A stretch of DNA of 64,000 nt, from the NCBI GenBank assembly GCA_022559845.1, contig CM040121.1:569148140-569212139 (forward strand). The letters are read 5' to 3'. The DNA is from Amorphophallus konjac. Taxonomy: Eukaryota > Streptophyta > Magnoliopsida > Alismatales > Araceae. Position numbers and translations under genes: made by a program. Of the stretch, positions 34,590 to 45,081 are shown in pieces; the stretch's first letter is position 1, and each line of letters begins with the position of its first letter. The notes under the pieces were generated by a model. The model made no database searches. It had not been told where the DNA came from and worked only from the letters and a program-made list of their open reading frames with translations.

Positions 34590-35927
34590 TTAGGTCAAAA
34601 TTAGAATAGATTTGGCATTACCTATTCGTTTGACAATGGTGTTGATTCCTGGAAGGCTGTATTGGTCTTTGTGTGTATTGTCATTCAGTCTTTTGTAGTT
34701 GAAGACCATACGCTCTTTGCCTCGTATCTCTTGACCAGTGGTTGGGTCAACAGTAGTTCCTGAATTGACTATGATAGCTGTGGTTCGATGCTTGCTGTTA
34801 CTGGTTCTGATCATCTTGAGTTTGAGCAGTGCATCTGTATGCCTCTTGTATGAGTCCTGCATCTGAGGAGTGATGTGTTTAAGAGGGTTGTCTTGTATAA
34901 TCAGCTCTGGATTCTTAATTTCCAGTTTGCAGGTAACTTGGTTTTTCTCCCAGTATTTCATGGGGTCTTCTCCAATATATCCTGCTTTTGTCAATTCTTG
35001 AATCAACTTGGTGAATTGGTCCTTGAAATGAGGCTGGATTTCTTTTCCAAGGTTCACTTCCTCATGTATTTGGATGTATTCTTCCTCATTGAGATCCAGC
35101 TCTTGTATTGCTGCTGTAGACATAGAAGGTTGAGCAGTAATTTTGGTAACGTATTTGTAAAATGTTACCTCATCACCTTCTATACGTACGCCGCCGTTCA
35201 TCGAGCGTATGAAGTTACAGCCAAGGATCATTTGTATCTCCTCCCCAATTTTCATGGGAAAGGAATATGTATAGGGGATACGGAACTGTTGTTCCCCTAT
35301 AGTCATTCTTCCTCCTTTGAGTTGTTTGTTGGCAGTAGCCTTGGAGTTGATGCCGCTGAAGTGAACCACGAATGGGTTATCCTCTATGGCATCATGGGGT
35401 ATGGTGGCTTGATCAATACAGCATGTGGTTGCGACGGTGTCCAAGATGGCTTGAACTTTGAACGGTCTTACCCCTGAAATATCGAGTTCCACATTGAGCT
35501 TGATTAGCATGTTTTTCGTTACCTTTCTTGGAGGGGCTTTGTGTGCTGTAGAAAGCACTTTTTGGTGCTGCTCAGTAATGAAGACGTTGGCGTCTTCATT
35601 AATTTCCTTGAGCTTTTGTTTTTCCTCCATTTTGGCAATCTTCTTCTTCAGGTCTGAATTTTCTAATTGGAGTCTATCATTCTCCAATTGGGTTTCAAGA
35701 CTTGATTTAGTTGTCTTGCCTTTTTCTGAGTCAAGCTCTTGCCTTAATCTTCTTATCTCAGCTTCACACCAGGTAATGTACTCCTGTTGTTCATGTAGGA
35801 GGCTTCTTGGGTTGAAAGGTGCTGCCGAGGTATCACACACGGGAACTTGCGTGTTGAAATAGTGTGGGCCACAGAGTCCACACGCAGTAATGTTGCATAA
35901 TGGGCAATACATTCTGTTTTTCTTCAT
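34590..35927 (-). pseudogene. Endogenous badnavirus: Cys-rich motif, protease and RT (N part)
   Basis: A 445-codon frame. Residues 8-31 hold the second Cys-rich motif typical of badnavirus ORF3 (CPLC..CGLC..H). About 45-125 is a predicted coiled coil. An aspartic protease follows with its active site as DTV at residues 163-165 (35433-35441) instead of DTG. The RT fingers begin near residue 330. It is in frame with the upstream coat-protein frame through one stop at 36009-36011, and loses frame at its 3' end. With a non-canonical protease site, polyprotein processing would not be expected. Confidence 0.9.
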
Positions 35928-36008
35928 TGAATCCCGTTTGCAACAGTAGCATTGTAGATATTGGGCCAGGATGTCACTGTTGAACTGCCATTGGTGTAAA
36001 CAGTCATG

Positions 36009-38588
36009 TTATTCTTGTGAGACCTGCACCATGGGTTGCCATCCTCCTTTGCCGACCCAATAAGTCATGTCTATTTCCCTGAAAACATAAACAAATTCGT
36101 TAAGGGAAGACAGACCTGGATGGAGTCCGTCATCTCCATCTTCGCCTTCGGAGAGACTATATATGGCATCACTTTGTTCGTCTCCTTCATGTACAGAGAC
36201 GATGTCATGATCTTCAGGGATGTCGACACCTTCGAATATAGCCACTCTTTTTATGTTTCTTCGCTCATTTGGACATTCCCGAGCGAAGTGGCCTTCTTCT
36301 CCACAAAGGAAGCATTTACATCTTTTATTGCGGATAAGATGCTTCCTTTTCTCAATTCTGGCATGAGAGGAATGTGGTTTGCCTTTGTAAGTTGTTGACC
36401 TTCTGATGCCGTACTTTTTCTCTGGGCGCTTATAATAGTCAGGAATAGGGATTTGGTTGCAAAATGATAATCCCTTAAGCGCTCTGTGAAATGCTGCTTC
36501 CTTGCATTCATTCTCCAAATATTTATAGGAGAATAGTACCCTGGGGATAACACCAATAGTGTTTCCTTGGTACTTTGCTTCAAAAGCTTCTTTTATTCTT
36601 TTACCAAGATCACCTGGAAGCTTTGACCAGTATTTTTCGGATAGTTCTGCACTGGTAAACATTCTTCCTGTTTTTGCAGCTATCCTGAGGTACTCATTCA
36701 TGAACTGGATAATATCTTTAATATTTTGACAAGATAATCTTTCCAGGTCACGATATGCTTCTTCTTGAATTAACGTGGAACCCTGATAAGGGTCTTCAAG
36801 CATAAAAACTCTTCGGATTTGAGAAATGATATTTTGCGTACCTTCTCGTCCTCCGGCTGAGTTTAGCAGTTGTTGATACTCTTCAGGGTAGGCCATACGC
36901 CATTGAATCCACGTTAGTTTCTCAGCTTCTCCTAGCAGATTTTCAATAAATTCTGCCTTATCTGTAGGATCTGTGAAAGCTTGAGCAGAGACTAGGTTTT
37001 TGGTGATACTTTCCCATCTTAGAAAAGTATCGTTGAACATTCCTAGCTGAGTAGGAATGACAAGTATTGCCCCGGTCTGTTGTTGGGCCGAAGGCAAATT
37101 CCACCATTCGGAGTAATCTTTGGACTTGAATCTGACTCCGCTTCTGTTGTATCCTTCGAATATGGGCCTATGTGGAGTGCTTGGCCCAGCTTCTGTAGGC
37201 GCTCTTGCAGGTGGATAAGCAGGTGGTCCCATCATTGCATCTTGTGGGGGTCTGTAGTTAGATACTGCAGACGTTGTTGAGGAGAATAGTTGTTCAATTT
37301 GATCTTGAAGTTGCAGAAGTTCAGGGTACTCCAAGTCGTTGCCAGTTGCAAGGATCTCCTCTTCTTCATAAGATGCTTCATTTTCTGAAGAACTTGTAGG
37401 GGCCACTCCTTGAGCTTCGCTGAGGAGTGTAGGATATGGCATGTCTGATTCCATAAATTTTGCAGAGGTATTGTTGTTTGGTATGGAATCATCCTCCTCT
37501 CGTGAAGAAAGAGAATCTGACTCAGAAAGGTCAGATTCTATAATTTGGGCAAATGGATTGGTCCATTCGCCTGTATTAGTATCTTCCCAACCAGTTGCAA
37601 TAATTTGATTTTGAGGGATATGGAGGTTATTGACAGGCATATCATATCGAACAAAATAATCAAACTTGCCTGAGGGTTCTCCCAGAGTATCCCAGATAGG
37701 GGTTGGTTGTTCTTGAATAAAGGCAGAGATTATGTGTTCTTTGCCTTTCCCTTTCTTCTGCTTCTTCTGCTTGAGGTCTTGTAGTGTAATATAAGGTTCT
37801 GGTTCTAGATATTTCTTTATGAATTCTTCAGGCGATAGATGGAAGGCATCTTCTAGCATCTGTTGGTCTGAAGATGAAGTTGCTGGAGTTGTAGAACCAA
37901 AAGAACCCGTACCTCGAGTAGTAGCTTCAAGTGTGAAGACTTCTTGAACAGATGGAAGGAGAATCTGTTCAAATATAATTTGGGCGATTGACTCACCCGT
38001 ATACACAGTGACTTCAAAGTCGCTGTGATTAAAGGCCATTATGTGGATTTCTCCACGAAAGTCGGAGTCAATAACTCCTGCTCCGACGTCCAGACCTTTC
38101 TTCCAGGCTGCACCAGATCTTGTAGTTATCCGGCCATAAGATCCGTGAGGGATCTCCATACTGATGCCTGTAGGAATCAGGCTTCTTCCCCTTGGTTTAA
38201 TGATAACAGTGGTGCTTGCCGCGAGGTCATATCCTGCCGCTCCTTCTGTTCTTCGGACAGGAAGTTGAGCCTGCAGTACCAATCTTTTTACCTTTAAAGT
38301 AGGTGGTACCTCCTCGATAAAGGCTGCGATGGTGTGCGACGTTGTTCGTAGTTCTTCTTCGTCGCTCATTACTTCTTCATCGCGATTGTTGTAATGTGGA
38401 GCACTTGTTGAGTTCCTGGCTGTTGTATGGTAGCTTTGAAAATGTAAAGAAATACTCCCATCCAGGAGATTTCTACTTTGTACCTCTGTAGGTTGTTCAG
38501 GAACTATGTTTGTTGGTCTTCGAATGATCCAGTTTTGACCCTGGATTTCTCGTGTTGTATCTTCTGCCGGGAAGTGCTCTAACTCCAT
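36009..38588 (-). pseudogene. Endogenous badnavirus: dUTPase and coat protein
   Basis: An 859-codon frame. Residues 98-233 (37890-38297) form a trimeric-type dUTPase with all five motifs visible: AGYDL, GRITTRSGA, GVIDSDFRGE, GESIAQIIFE and RGTGSFGSTT. An acidic linker follows, then the coat domain (about 480-750), a basic stretch, and a zinc knuckle CFLCGEEGHFAREC (residues 759-772, 36273-36314) that would bind nucleic acid. The frame ends at TAA 36009-36011, after which the same frame stays open into the Cys-rich and protease region. A dUTPase in ORF3 is known in some badnaviruses. The 5' end overlaps the movement-protein frame through a frameshift near 38545. Confidence 0.92.
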
Positions 38589-39162
38589 GGCTGGCTAGGT
38601 AGTCGACCACGTTCTGGATTTCATATGCAAATCCTACATTAGGGGTATTAGAAAGTCTTCCGACCATACCTCTTGTAATGAGTAGGTTTGCTTCTCCGTG
38701 TTGCCAGTTGTTGTAGCCTCGTGTAATTATAGAAATTTGAATATTTCTGAAGAAATCCCCGATGGTCATCATTGTGTTGGGAATGACATACACGAGTTGG
38801 CTTCCTTGAGTGAGGTCGATCTCCATAGTAGCAAATATTGCTTGATCTCCTTGCCACCTATTGTCTCGAAAGACAATTAATGCCATGGTTCCTTGTTCTT
38901 GTCTGTGGAGGATCTGAATACGTACCTGGACAACTCCCAGATGTATGAAGCGCATGCCGCTTCTTCTGAGTTGTTCGTAACTTTCCTCCTGGATGAAGGT
39001 CCTATCTGCCTGCTGACCTTCTGTGACGAGCATAGCTTCTTCAGCTCTATGCACGTAGACCCTGTGGTTGATGTCGTCCCGTCTGGAATGGTAGAGGACT
39101 TCTGCCGGGACTATGGAAGCCCTCTCTTGCATGGAGAGTCGGAGTTGCTGTTGAGGATCCAT
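38497..39162 (-). pseudogene. Endogenous badnavirus: movement protein
   Basis: A 221-codon frame with the badnavirus movement-protein core (30K superfamily): FIHLGVVQVRIQ, MALIVFRDNRW and ANLLITRGMVGRLSNTPNV. It begins at an ATG only 2-5 bases from the inner border of the inverted arm, so any upstream ORF1/ORF2 is missing. The frame shifts near 38545: the last ~15 codons are out of frame with the family, which continues in the dUTPase frame. Movement proteins enlarge plasmodesmata for virus spread. Confidence 0.88.
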
Positions 39163-39163
39163 T

Positions 39164-40256
39164 CAGTGGAAGTAGCCCTACAGCAAGCTGCAACCCAACC
39201 GAGCCCGCGAACCACACAGCTAGCTTCTCTACTAAACTCCCTGACCTCTATCATGATAAACTCAAGGAGTATCAGTCCTACTTACAATCTGGCATCTCTC
39301 TCGAGCATACCAGCAAAATCCGGGGAGAGCTACGTGTTATCCAAGAAGGGGCCTACCTACAAACACAGGCCTCCATAACTACGATGATTCAGATTCAACG
39401 GCTCAAATGTGATGCGTACTCAGCACGCACCACAAAGGATAATTATTGGGGGGACACTCTCCCAATAATCCAGAAGCATCTCCAACAGCTGGAAGAAACC
39501 TCCTCCCAGCTGCAATCAATGCAAGAGGACGAAAGTCGCCATCAACCATAAAGCCAGATGACGACAAGACAAAAGGCACCCACTTCATAAAGTAGATGCC
39601 CACATATGTAAAGTAGTTTGGCTTGTTCTTTTTACTTTCGTTTGTATCGGGATTGAGCCTCGGGGAGCCATCCCTTATGTAGATAAGCTCGAAAGGAATT
39701 GAGCCTCGGGGAGCCGTTCCTTTAGCATCTTATCCCTTGGTGTCCGGAACCACCTGTAAAGAGGGTTTGGAGCATTTGTAAAGAAGAGCATATTACTGGG
39801 GCCCTATAAGCACTCAGAAATATTCCTTCTTATCCGCTCATTCCTAGCACCCCTCTCCGGTTCTATAAAAACACCACCCCCCCTTCTCTTTGAAGGATCA
39901 TCGGTCGACAACCGAAGTTCTTCTTAGAGTCATATTGTAAGTTCCCTTACGTACATAAGTGTTCTCAAGTGCCATATTTATAAGTTAAAGTCTTGCAGTC
40001 TCTCTTCTTAATTCTTTATGCATTATCTTTGCTTATAAACGATCCCTACCATTCATTCCGCTGTCATTCTTGGGTTAAATATCATCGTTGATACTTTCCG
40101 CGTTGATATCTTCCTGAGATTCATATGCTCTTAGTGTAATCCTCTCTTTCTCGTTGAAGAGCCCTCTCTTCAACGATATGCTTTACTGTCATCGCACAGA
40201 AAAACCCTTACTGCCAAAACCTAAAAACCCCTCCACATAGGCCCATATTCGAAGGA
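39164..40256. repeat. Inverted viral arm, right
   Basis: Reverse complement of 32450-33542. It places the intergenic region in antisense next to the movement-protein start, where a normal genome would have ORF1 and ORF2. Confidence 0.92.
39864..39870 (+). promoter_or_regulatory. Viral intergenic TATA box, right arm
   Basis: TATAAAA, mirror of 32836-32842, pointing right and away from the viral coding region into the G-rich array and host intron. Confidence 0.6.
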
Positions 40257-40344
40257 GTTGATGCCGCTGAAGTGAACCACGAATGGGTTATCCTCTATGG
40301 CATCATGGGGTATGGTGGCTTGTTTTTGGTGATACTTTCCCATC
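40254..40344 (-). repeat. Mosaic of two viral fragments, right copy
   Basis: A 91-bp direct repeat of 32226-32316, with the identical protease/coat fusion point. It is then cut into the G-rich array. Confidence 0.88.
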
Positions 40345-40660
40345 ATGGTGGCCGCCGGGGGTGGGAGAGGGGGGCGGTGGGGGGCCGCAGCAGGAGGGGG
40401 CGGGGGGGCGGGGGGGCGCCGGAGGTGGGAGAGGGGGTGGGGGGGCGCAGCAGGAGGGGGGCGGTGGGGGGCCGCAGCAGGAGGGGGCGGCGCAGGAGGT
40501 GGGAGAGGCGCCGGAGGGCCGCAGCAGGAGGGGGTGGGGGGGCGCCGGAGGTGGGAGAGGCGCCGGAGAGGGGGCGGGGGGGCGCCGGAGGTGGGAGAGG
40601 GGGTGGGGGGCCGCAGCAGGAGGGGGAGGGGGGGCGTCGGATGTGGGAGAGGCAACGGGG
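40345..40660. repeat. G-rich minisatellite, right virus/transposon junction
   Basis: Same unit types and orientation as 31905-32222, with more regular gcgccggaggtgggagagg units. The long Gly/Pro/Arg frames through it are compositional. Confidence 0.85.
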
Positions 40661-40747
40661 CGGACCGGGTCGCTGTGAGACCCGCCCGACCCGACCCGTC
40701 CCGCGCAGAGACCGGGTCGACCGGGTCGGACGGGTCGGCAAACCCTG

Positions 40748-40755
40748 CATGGACC
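40748..40755. repeat. 8-bp target-site duplication, right (catggacc)
   Basis: Identical to 31697-31704. Confidence 0.88.
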
Positions 40756-41917
40756 TAGATCTTCGAGCATCTTCCTAGATCATACAGATTAACTTCGGTA
40801 TGTCATCAGAATAGATGACAAAAATTGTGACACAGGTAGCAATATATGTGACATGTCCAATAACTGTAAACTTATATCCCTTCATCATTTCATCTCGGGG
40901 CCATGAAATTTGTAGTCAGAAATAAGATTGAAAATGACAGAAGCGCAGTTGCTTCTGTCATGATTCCATGATGGGATGATATGATAAAATAGAAATAAGA
41001 ACCCAAGACTTTCCTAACATGGACATTTATAGCAACATAACAATATTAAAACATAGCATGTCATACGGTACTAGATGTTCAAAATTTTCATAGAGACATT
41101 CAAATTTTTTATAGCTTACATACTAATCTTAGCATGAAAGGTGAAGTCCACATAGATGAAAATAAGTGACTGCAATACACGTGACATACTTGCCCAGAAA
41201 TTACTAGTATTATTCATCACTTATCCCAAAGTAAAGATGGAACAACTAAACAAGTAATGATGACAAAAGAGAAGATTTGCCTCAAAAAGCTGGATCGTTT
41301 TTCTTAGCAAACTGGAACAATTCTTCATACGGGCAAACCAGAGGTAAAGCTATTACCTTCTCAACATATGAGCGAACCATGCTTTCAATATCTTGAACGA
41401 TACTTTCTGGTTGCCCCTCTGAATAGAAAACAATATTGTTTACATATAAATTGTCATTAGGAGCTCCAAAAACACTACATCATATGGAATGTGTCCTTAC
41501 CTACAGCAACCTTTGTGAGACCAGGCAAATCAATTAAAGTTAAGTTTACAACTGCACAGAAGTACAGAAAATAGTGAGAGATGTCTGACAGGAAATATGC
41601 ATGATATACAAGAGTATGTGAGAATGGTAATAGAGATTTTATCTATTTCCCAAGTCCCACAGAGTGGGATGTGCACATTTTTTAATGTCAAGGCAAAAAT
41701 ACTAAATAAGAAAAGAACCACAACATCAGAGGTGACATCATCGAATTAGTTGGACCATTTTACAAAAAATCACTGGTTCTATACGTAGTGCATATAATGA
41801 CCTCCTGAACAGTCAAGACAAAAGATGAGCTTTGATCTTCTGAACGATTAACATACAAAAGCAAACGAAATATACAAACCAACATGTGATTGTGTACTCT
41901 AGGTAAAAGGTTTAAAT

Positions 41918-44154
41918 TGTAACACCCCAATCTATCCGAAACTTAAAAATAATTAAATATTTTATATTTAGAGCTCATATAAATTTTACGTTCTCTTAAC
42001 CAAAGCCTAATACCTTGAACTATACAGTGAATATGAGTTTAACGAGTTTTATTAAATAAATTAAATAGATATCTCACTTTATTAGTATGCAACTCTTCAT
42101 AAGAATGTCAAAATAGGGTCAATGTTAGACCCATTGGAAAGAGAATTTAAAGGTCTACAAGTTTCATATTGAACATATTTCCAAATTTTGACATTTGGTA
42201 TGTCAAAAATAAGATAGAATGAATTAATTATTTGAAACCCTGTTATTGTTAGGTTTTTATAGATTTTTATGAAAAAACTCACCCTCTCCCTTACCCCCCC
42301 TCCTTCCTTATCCGATGGATAAAAAAATAAAAAATAAAACAAAACACAGAACCCCACGTTTCCTTCCCTCCCTCAACCTTATCTACTCTCATAAATATCT
42401 CCTTCTTATTCTTATCCTCTCCTCCCCCTCCCCTATAAATACCATTCTCCTCCTCCCCTTCCACATACGGTAACATCTCTTCTCCCAACTCTCAATTCCC
42501 TCTTTCTCATTCTCTCATCTCTCTTTCTCTCATTTTTTCCTTTCATCTCTCTCTCTCTCATCTCTCTTCCCTCTCTCTCATTCTCTTATAAATAGACGAA
42601 AAAAAAGAAAACAGAGTCAGAATAAGGTGATCATTTGATAGAAGCTTAGACGGAATATTTAGAGAAGTGCTCTCTTTTACATAAGAATCCGTCCCTACGG
42701 GTAAGTTGTGGGTTGCTTAAATTTTATTAATTGAAAAAAATATAATAAGATAAAAATTATTTTTGGGACAGGAAAATTATCTTTTCCTGCGTAAGGATTA
42801 TTACGGGAGCTCAAGTGAGATATTGAAGTTAATTTGGGGAGTCCACCCTAAAGGTAGGCACATGATAAATCGATTACATGTTATTTGATATTTATATTTT
42901 TTTGATTTTATTCATGCTTAAATCAATGATTTATTTAATATATTTGGCCCAATGATCTATGCTTAAAATCAGTTATTTATTTAGTTACTATTATGTTAAT
43001 TTTATTTCAATAATTAGAAGTGTAATTTTATATAGTTAAACAATGGTGATTTATTTAGTTAATAGGTTTGACCCACTACCCCATGATTAAAATTTGATCC
43101 ATGATATTAAAGTATGACTCGTGATGATAAGTTATTTTAGCAATTTTAATGGTAAGTTTTATGTATTGAGATGACTATGTAATAAGAAAAAAAATGATTA
43201 AGCATATGGACTGTGTCACTTTAAGGAGGTGTAGGGCGACAAACCGTAGTTAGCTTCTGCTACGGGATTAGGCCTATTTTCGAGGATAAATGGACTTCCG
43301 AAAAATCTGGAACCCAGAATAAGAAAATTATTTGGGGAATGGTGGAGTATTAACTCCCGATCCTGCGCAGTTGATCAAGGCCGATAGACTCCAGCATTTA
43401 GACCATTTATCTTTATGCCGACGTATGGATACCTAGGTATGTGTTTGCTACTGCTTATAGTGACGGGATGCTTATCCAATATGTGCTTATCCAATATGTG
43501 ATAAATAACTTATGTATTATGTGATTCTGTAAACAGGCATGATCTAATATGAAGTTCAGATTTGACATGACTCTGATACGATCTGAAAATAAGTTCGTCT
43601 GTATAAGCTCTGATTTAGCTAAACTATGTACTATGTCATTTATAAGTCAGATAAGATTTGTTATACGCAGTTTCTTATAATATGAAAAATTATGTTGTTC
43701 TATTAGATTTCCTTCGCATTCATAATATATATACAATCCAATGAAATTGTGATTAACTTTATTATATATATCATGGATTTGAACATGTTAATATATGATA
43801 AGCATGTGATTGATTTTTAATGCCTACTGAGTCTTTAGACTCATATCTGTTGCCTAACCATTTCAGGAAATTGACAAGTGTGCGCTTTGACTCCGACGGG
43901 CAGTAGGTCGGAGGGTGATCCCGAGTATAGTCTAGATTCCACTGCGTAGAATAAGTAGGTTTAATTTTCTTTTATATAATGAATGTAAATATGACGTTTG
44001 AGTAAAGATATGTAGAACACTATATATACGATGTAATTATGTGTGTTCATGTTATGACATGGTATGATTGTGCTTTTAGAATATGTGATGGTTTGGCCTT
44101 TAGCGTCTGGCAAATATCTCGGCTCACAACAGTCCGTCTATACGCTGTGACGTC
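41918..44154 (+). mobile_element. LTR-like segment (TGTAACACCCC start) in DRP1 intron
   Basis: It starts TGTAACACCCC, a common 5' end of plant Ty3/gypsy LTRs. It has a TATAAAT box at 42434-42440 followed by a long CT-rich leader (42480-42595). No coding domain is seen. The right limit is not defined by a terminal motif; the sequence runs into the inverted repeat at 43655-44700. A target duplication was not found. Confidence 0.5.
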
Positions 44155-44700
44155 TCCGGACCGGATACTGGATCGCGGGAAGGGGGCCCCACAGGTGTCC
44201 GTGGACGTCACAGCGTATAGACAGACTGTTGTAGGCCGAGATATTTGCCAGGCGCCAAAGGCTAAAGCATCAAATATTCTAAAAGCACAACCATACTATT
44301 TCCATAACATGAACACACATAATTTACATCGTATATAATGTTCTACATATCTTTACCCAAACGTCATATTTACATTCATTATATAAAAGAAAATTAAACC
44401 TACTTATTCTACGCAGCGGAATCTAGACTACACCCGAGATCACCCTCCGACCTACTGCCCGTCGGAGTCAAAGCGCACACTTGTCAGTTTTCTGAAATGG
44501 TTAGATAACAGATATAAGTCTAAAGACTCAGTAGGCATTAAAAACTAATCACATGCTTATCATAACTAACTTATGCAAATCCATGATATATATAAAGCTA
44601 ATTACAATTTCATTGGATTGTACATATACTATGAATGCGAAGGAAATCTAATAGAAAAGAATAATTTTTCATATTATAAGAAACTGCGTATAACAAATCA
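43655..44700. repeat. Large inverted repeat, ~0.5-kb arms, 49-bp spacer
   Basis: The arms 43655-44154 and 44204-44700 are reverse complements with scattered substitutions and small indels. The centre is GACGTC..GACGTC around a short GC-rich spacer. Transcribed, it would fold into a long hairpin. Confidence 0.82.
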
Positions 44701-44704
44701 TATT

Positions 44705-45081
44705 ATAAGCTACCCTGGACGCGTTCTTTAAACGATCCCAGGGTCTCGGACGCGTCAACACTTGCCCATAACTACGACGCCAAAGGACACCGATAAATTG
44801 AAAGCGAGTGGTTTCTTGTCTCTTTAAAGAGGCGTCTGGTCAGCAAGACGTTTTCTTATTTTGAATTTATGGGCACCGACGGTGTGACAGACGTGGGCTT
44901 TAAAAGGCGTCACCCTCGGCTGCCACGATTAAGACTATTCCCAAAAAAGTTCTAAAAAATGAGAAAAAATACCAAAAAATAGAGAATCATTCAAATGACT
45001 CAAATGTGCAAGCCACTCTAGGGCACCATGGTATATAATATGAGATTTACTCGTGGTTATGTCAAAAACGGCGTGTCTACA
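44705..45081 (-). mobile_element. Tat/Ogre-like LTR fragment, inverted
   Basis: Read on -, it starts TGTAGACACG and is preceded by a G-rich purine tract (GGCGGGGCAAC), the layout of an LTR preceded by its polypurine tract. It is homologous in its first ~200 bases to the + LTR at 45696. 45082-45695 would be the adjacent internal region, with no domain recognised. Confidence 0.6.

Larger units (their letters stand above)
31705..40747. mobile_element. hAT-type non-autonomous element carrying an endogenous badnavirus
   Basis: The left end is CAGGGTTTGCCG and the right end CGGCAAACCCTG, perfect 12-bp inverted termini with further CCGACCCG-like similarity inward. It is flanked by identical 8-bp duplications. 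Subterminal blocks rich in GGGTCG/CGACCC match the style of the 297-bp MITE at 19728. Next inward on both sides are G-rich arrays, then viral sequence (32223-40344). No transposase is seen. The 9,043-bp element sits in a DRP1 intron between the exons at 31059 and 41357. Either the virus integrated into an existing MITE, or the element moved here already loaded; the sequence alone does not decide. Confidence 0.85.
27735..41551 (-). pseudogene. DRP1E: DRP1-type dynamin-related GTPase (DRP1E-like), 5' end outside window
   Basis: DRP1 proteins are large GTPases that act in clathrin-mediated endocytosis and at the cell plate. Exons on the minus strand: 41501-41551, 41357-41418, 30969-31059, 30820-30884, 30439-30633, 30230-30349, 30050-30120, 28566-28791, 28423-28473, 27968-28336 and 27735-27863, all phase-consistent. 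The first encodes the G3 motif DLPG and 30820-30884 the G4 motif TKLD. Later exons give the middle domain ([25 protein letters not shown]) and effector domain, ending WVR at 27735. About 150 N-terminal residues, including the P-loop, lie beyond 64000. An in-frame TAA at 28070-28072 cuts the effector domain, and coding similarity continues past it. With >32 kb of insertions in two introns, the gene is probably inactive or makes a truncated product. DRP1E over other DRP1 members is a judgement by eye. Confidence 0.87.

Noticed and set aside
34875..35862. + strand frames opposite the viral protease region
   Set aside because: Shadows of the minus-strand viral coding sequence.
38893..39378. 161-codon + strand frame across the movement-protein start and right arm
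   Set aside because: Antisense of the movement protein fused to the inverted arm; a chimera of the rearrangement, not a gene.
40221..40778. Similar Gly/Pro/Arg-rich frames at the right junction
   Set aside because: Same minisatellite artefact, mirrored at the other end of the transposon.
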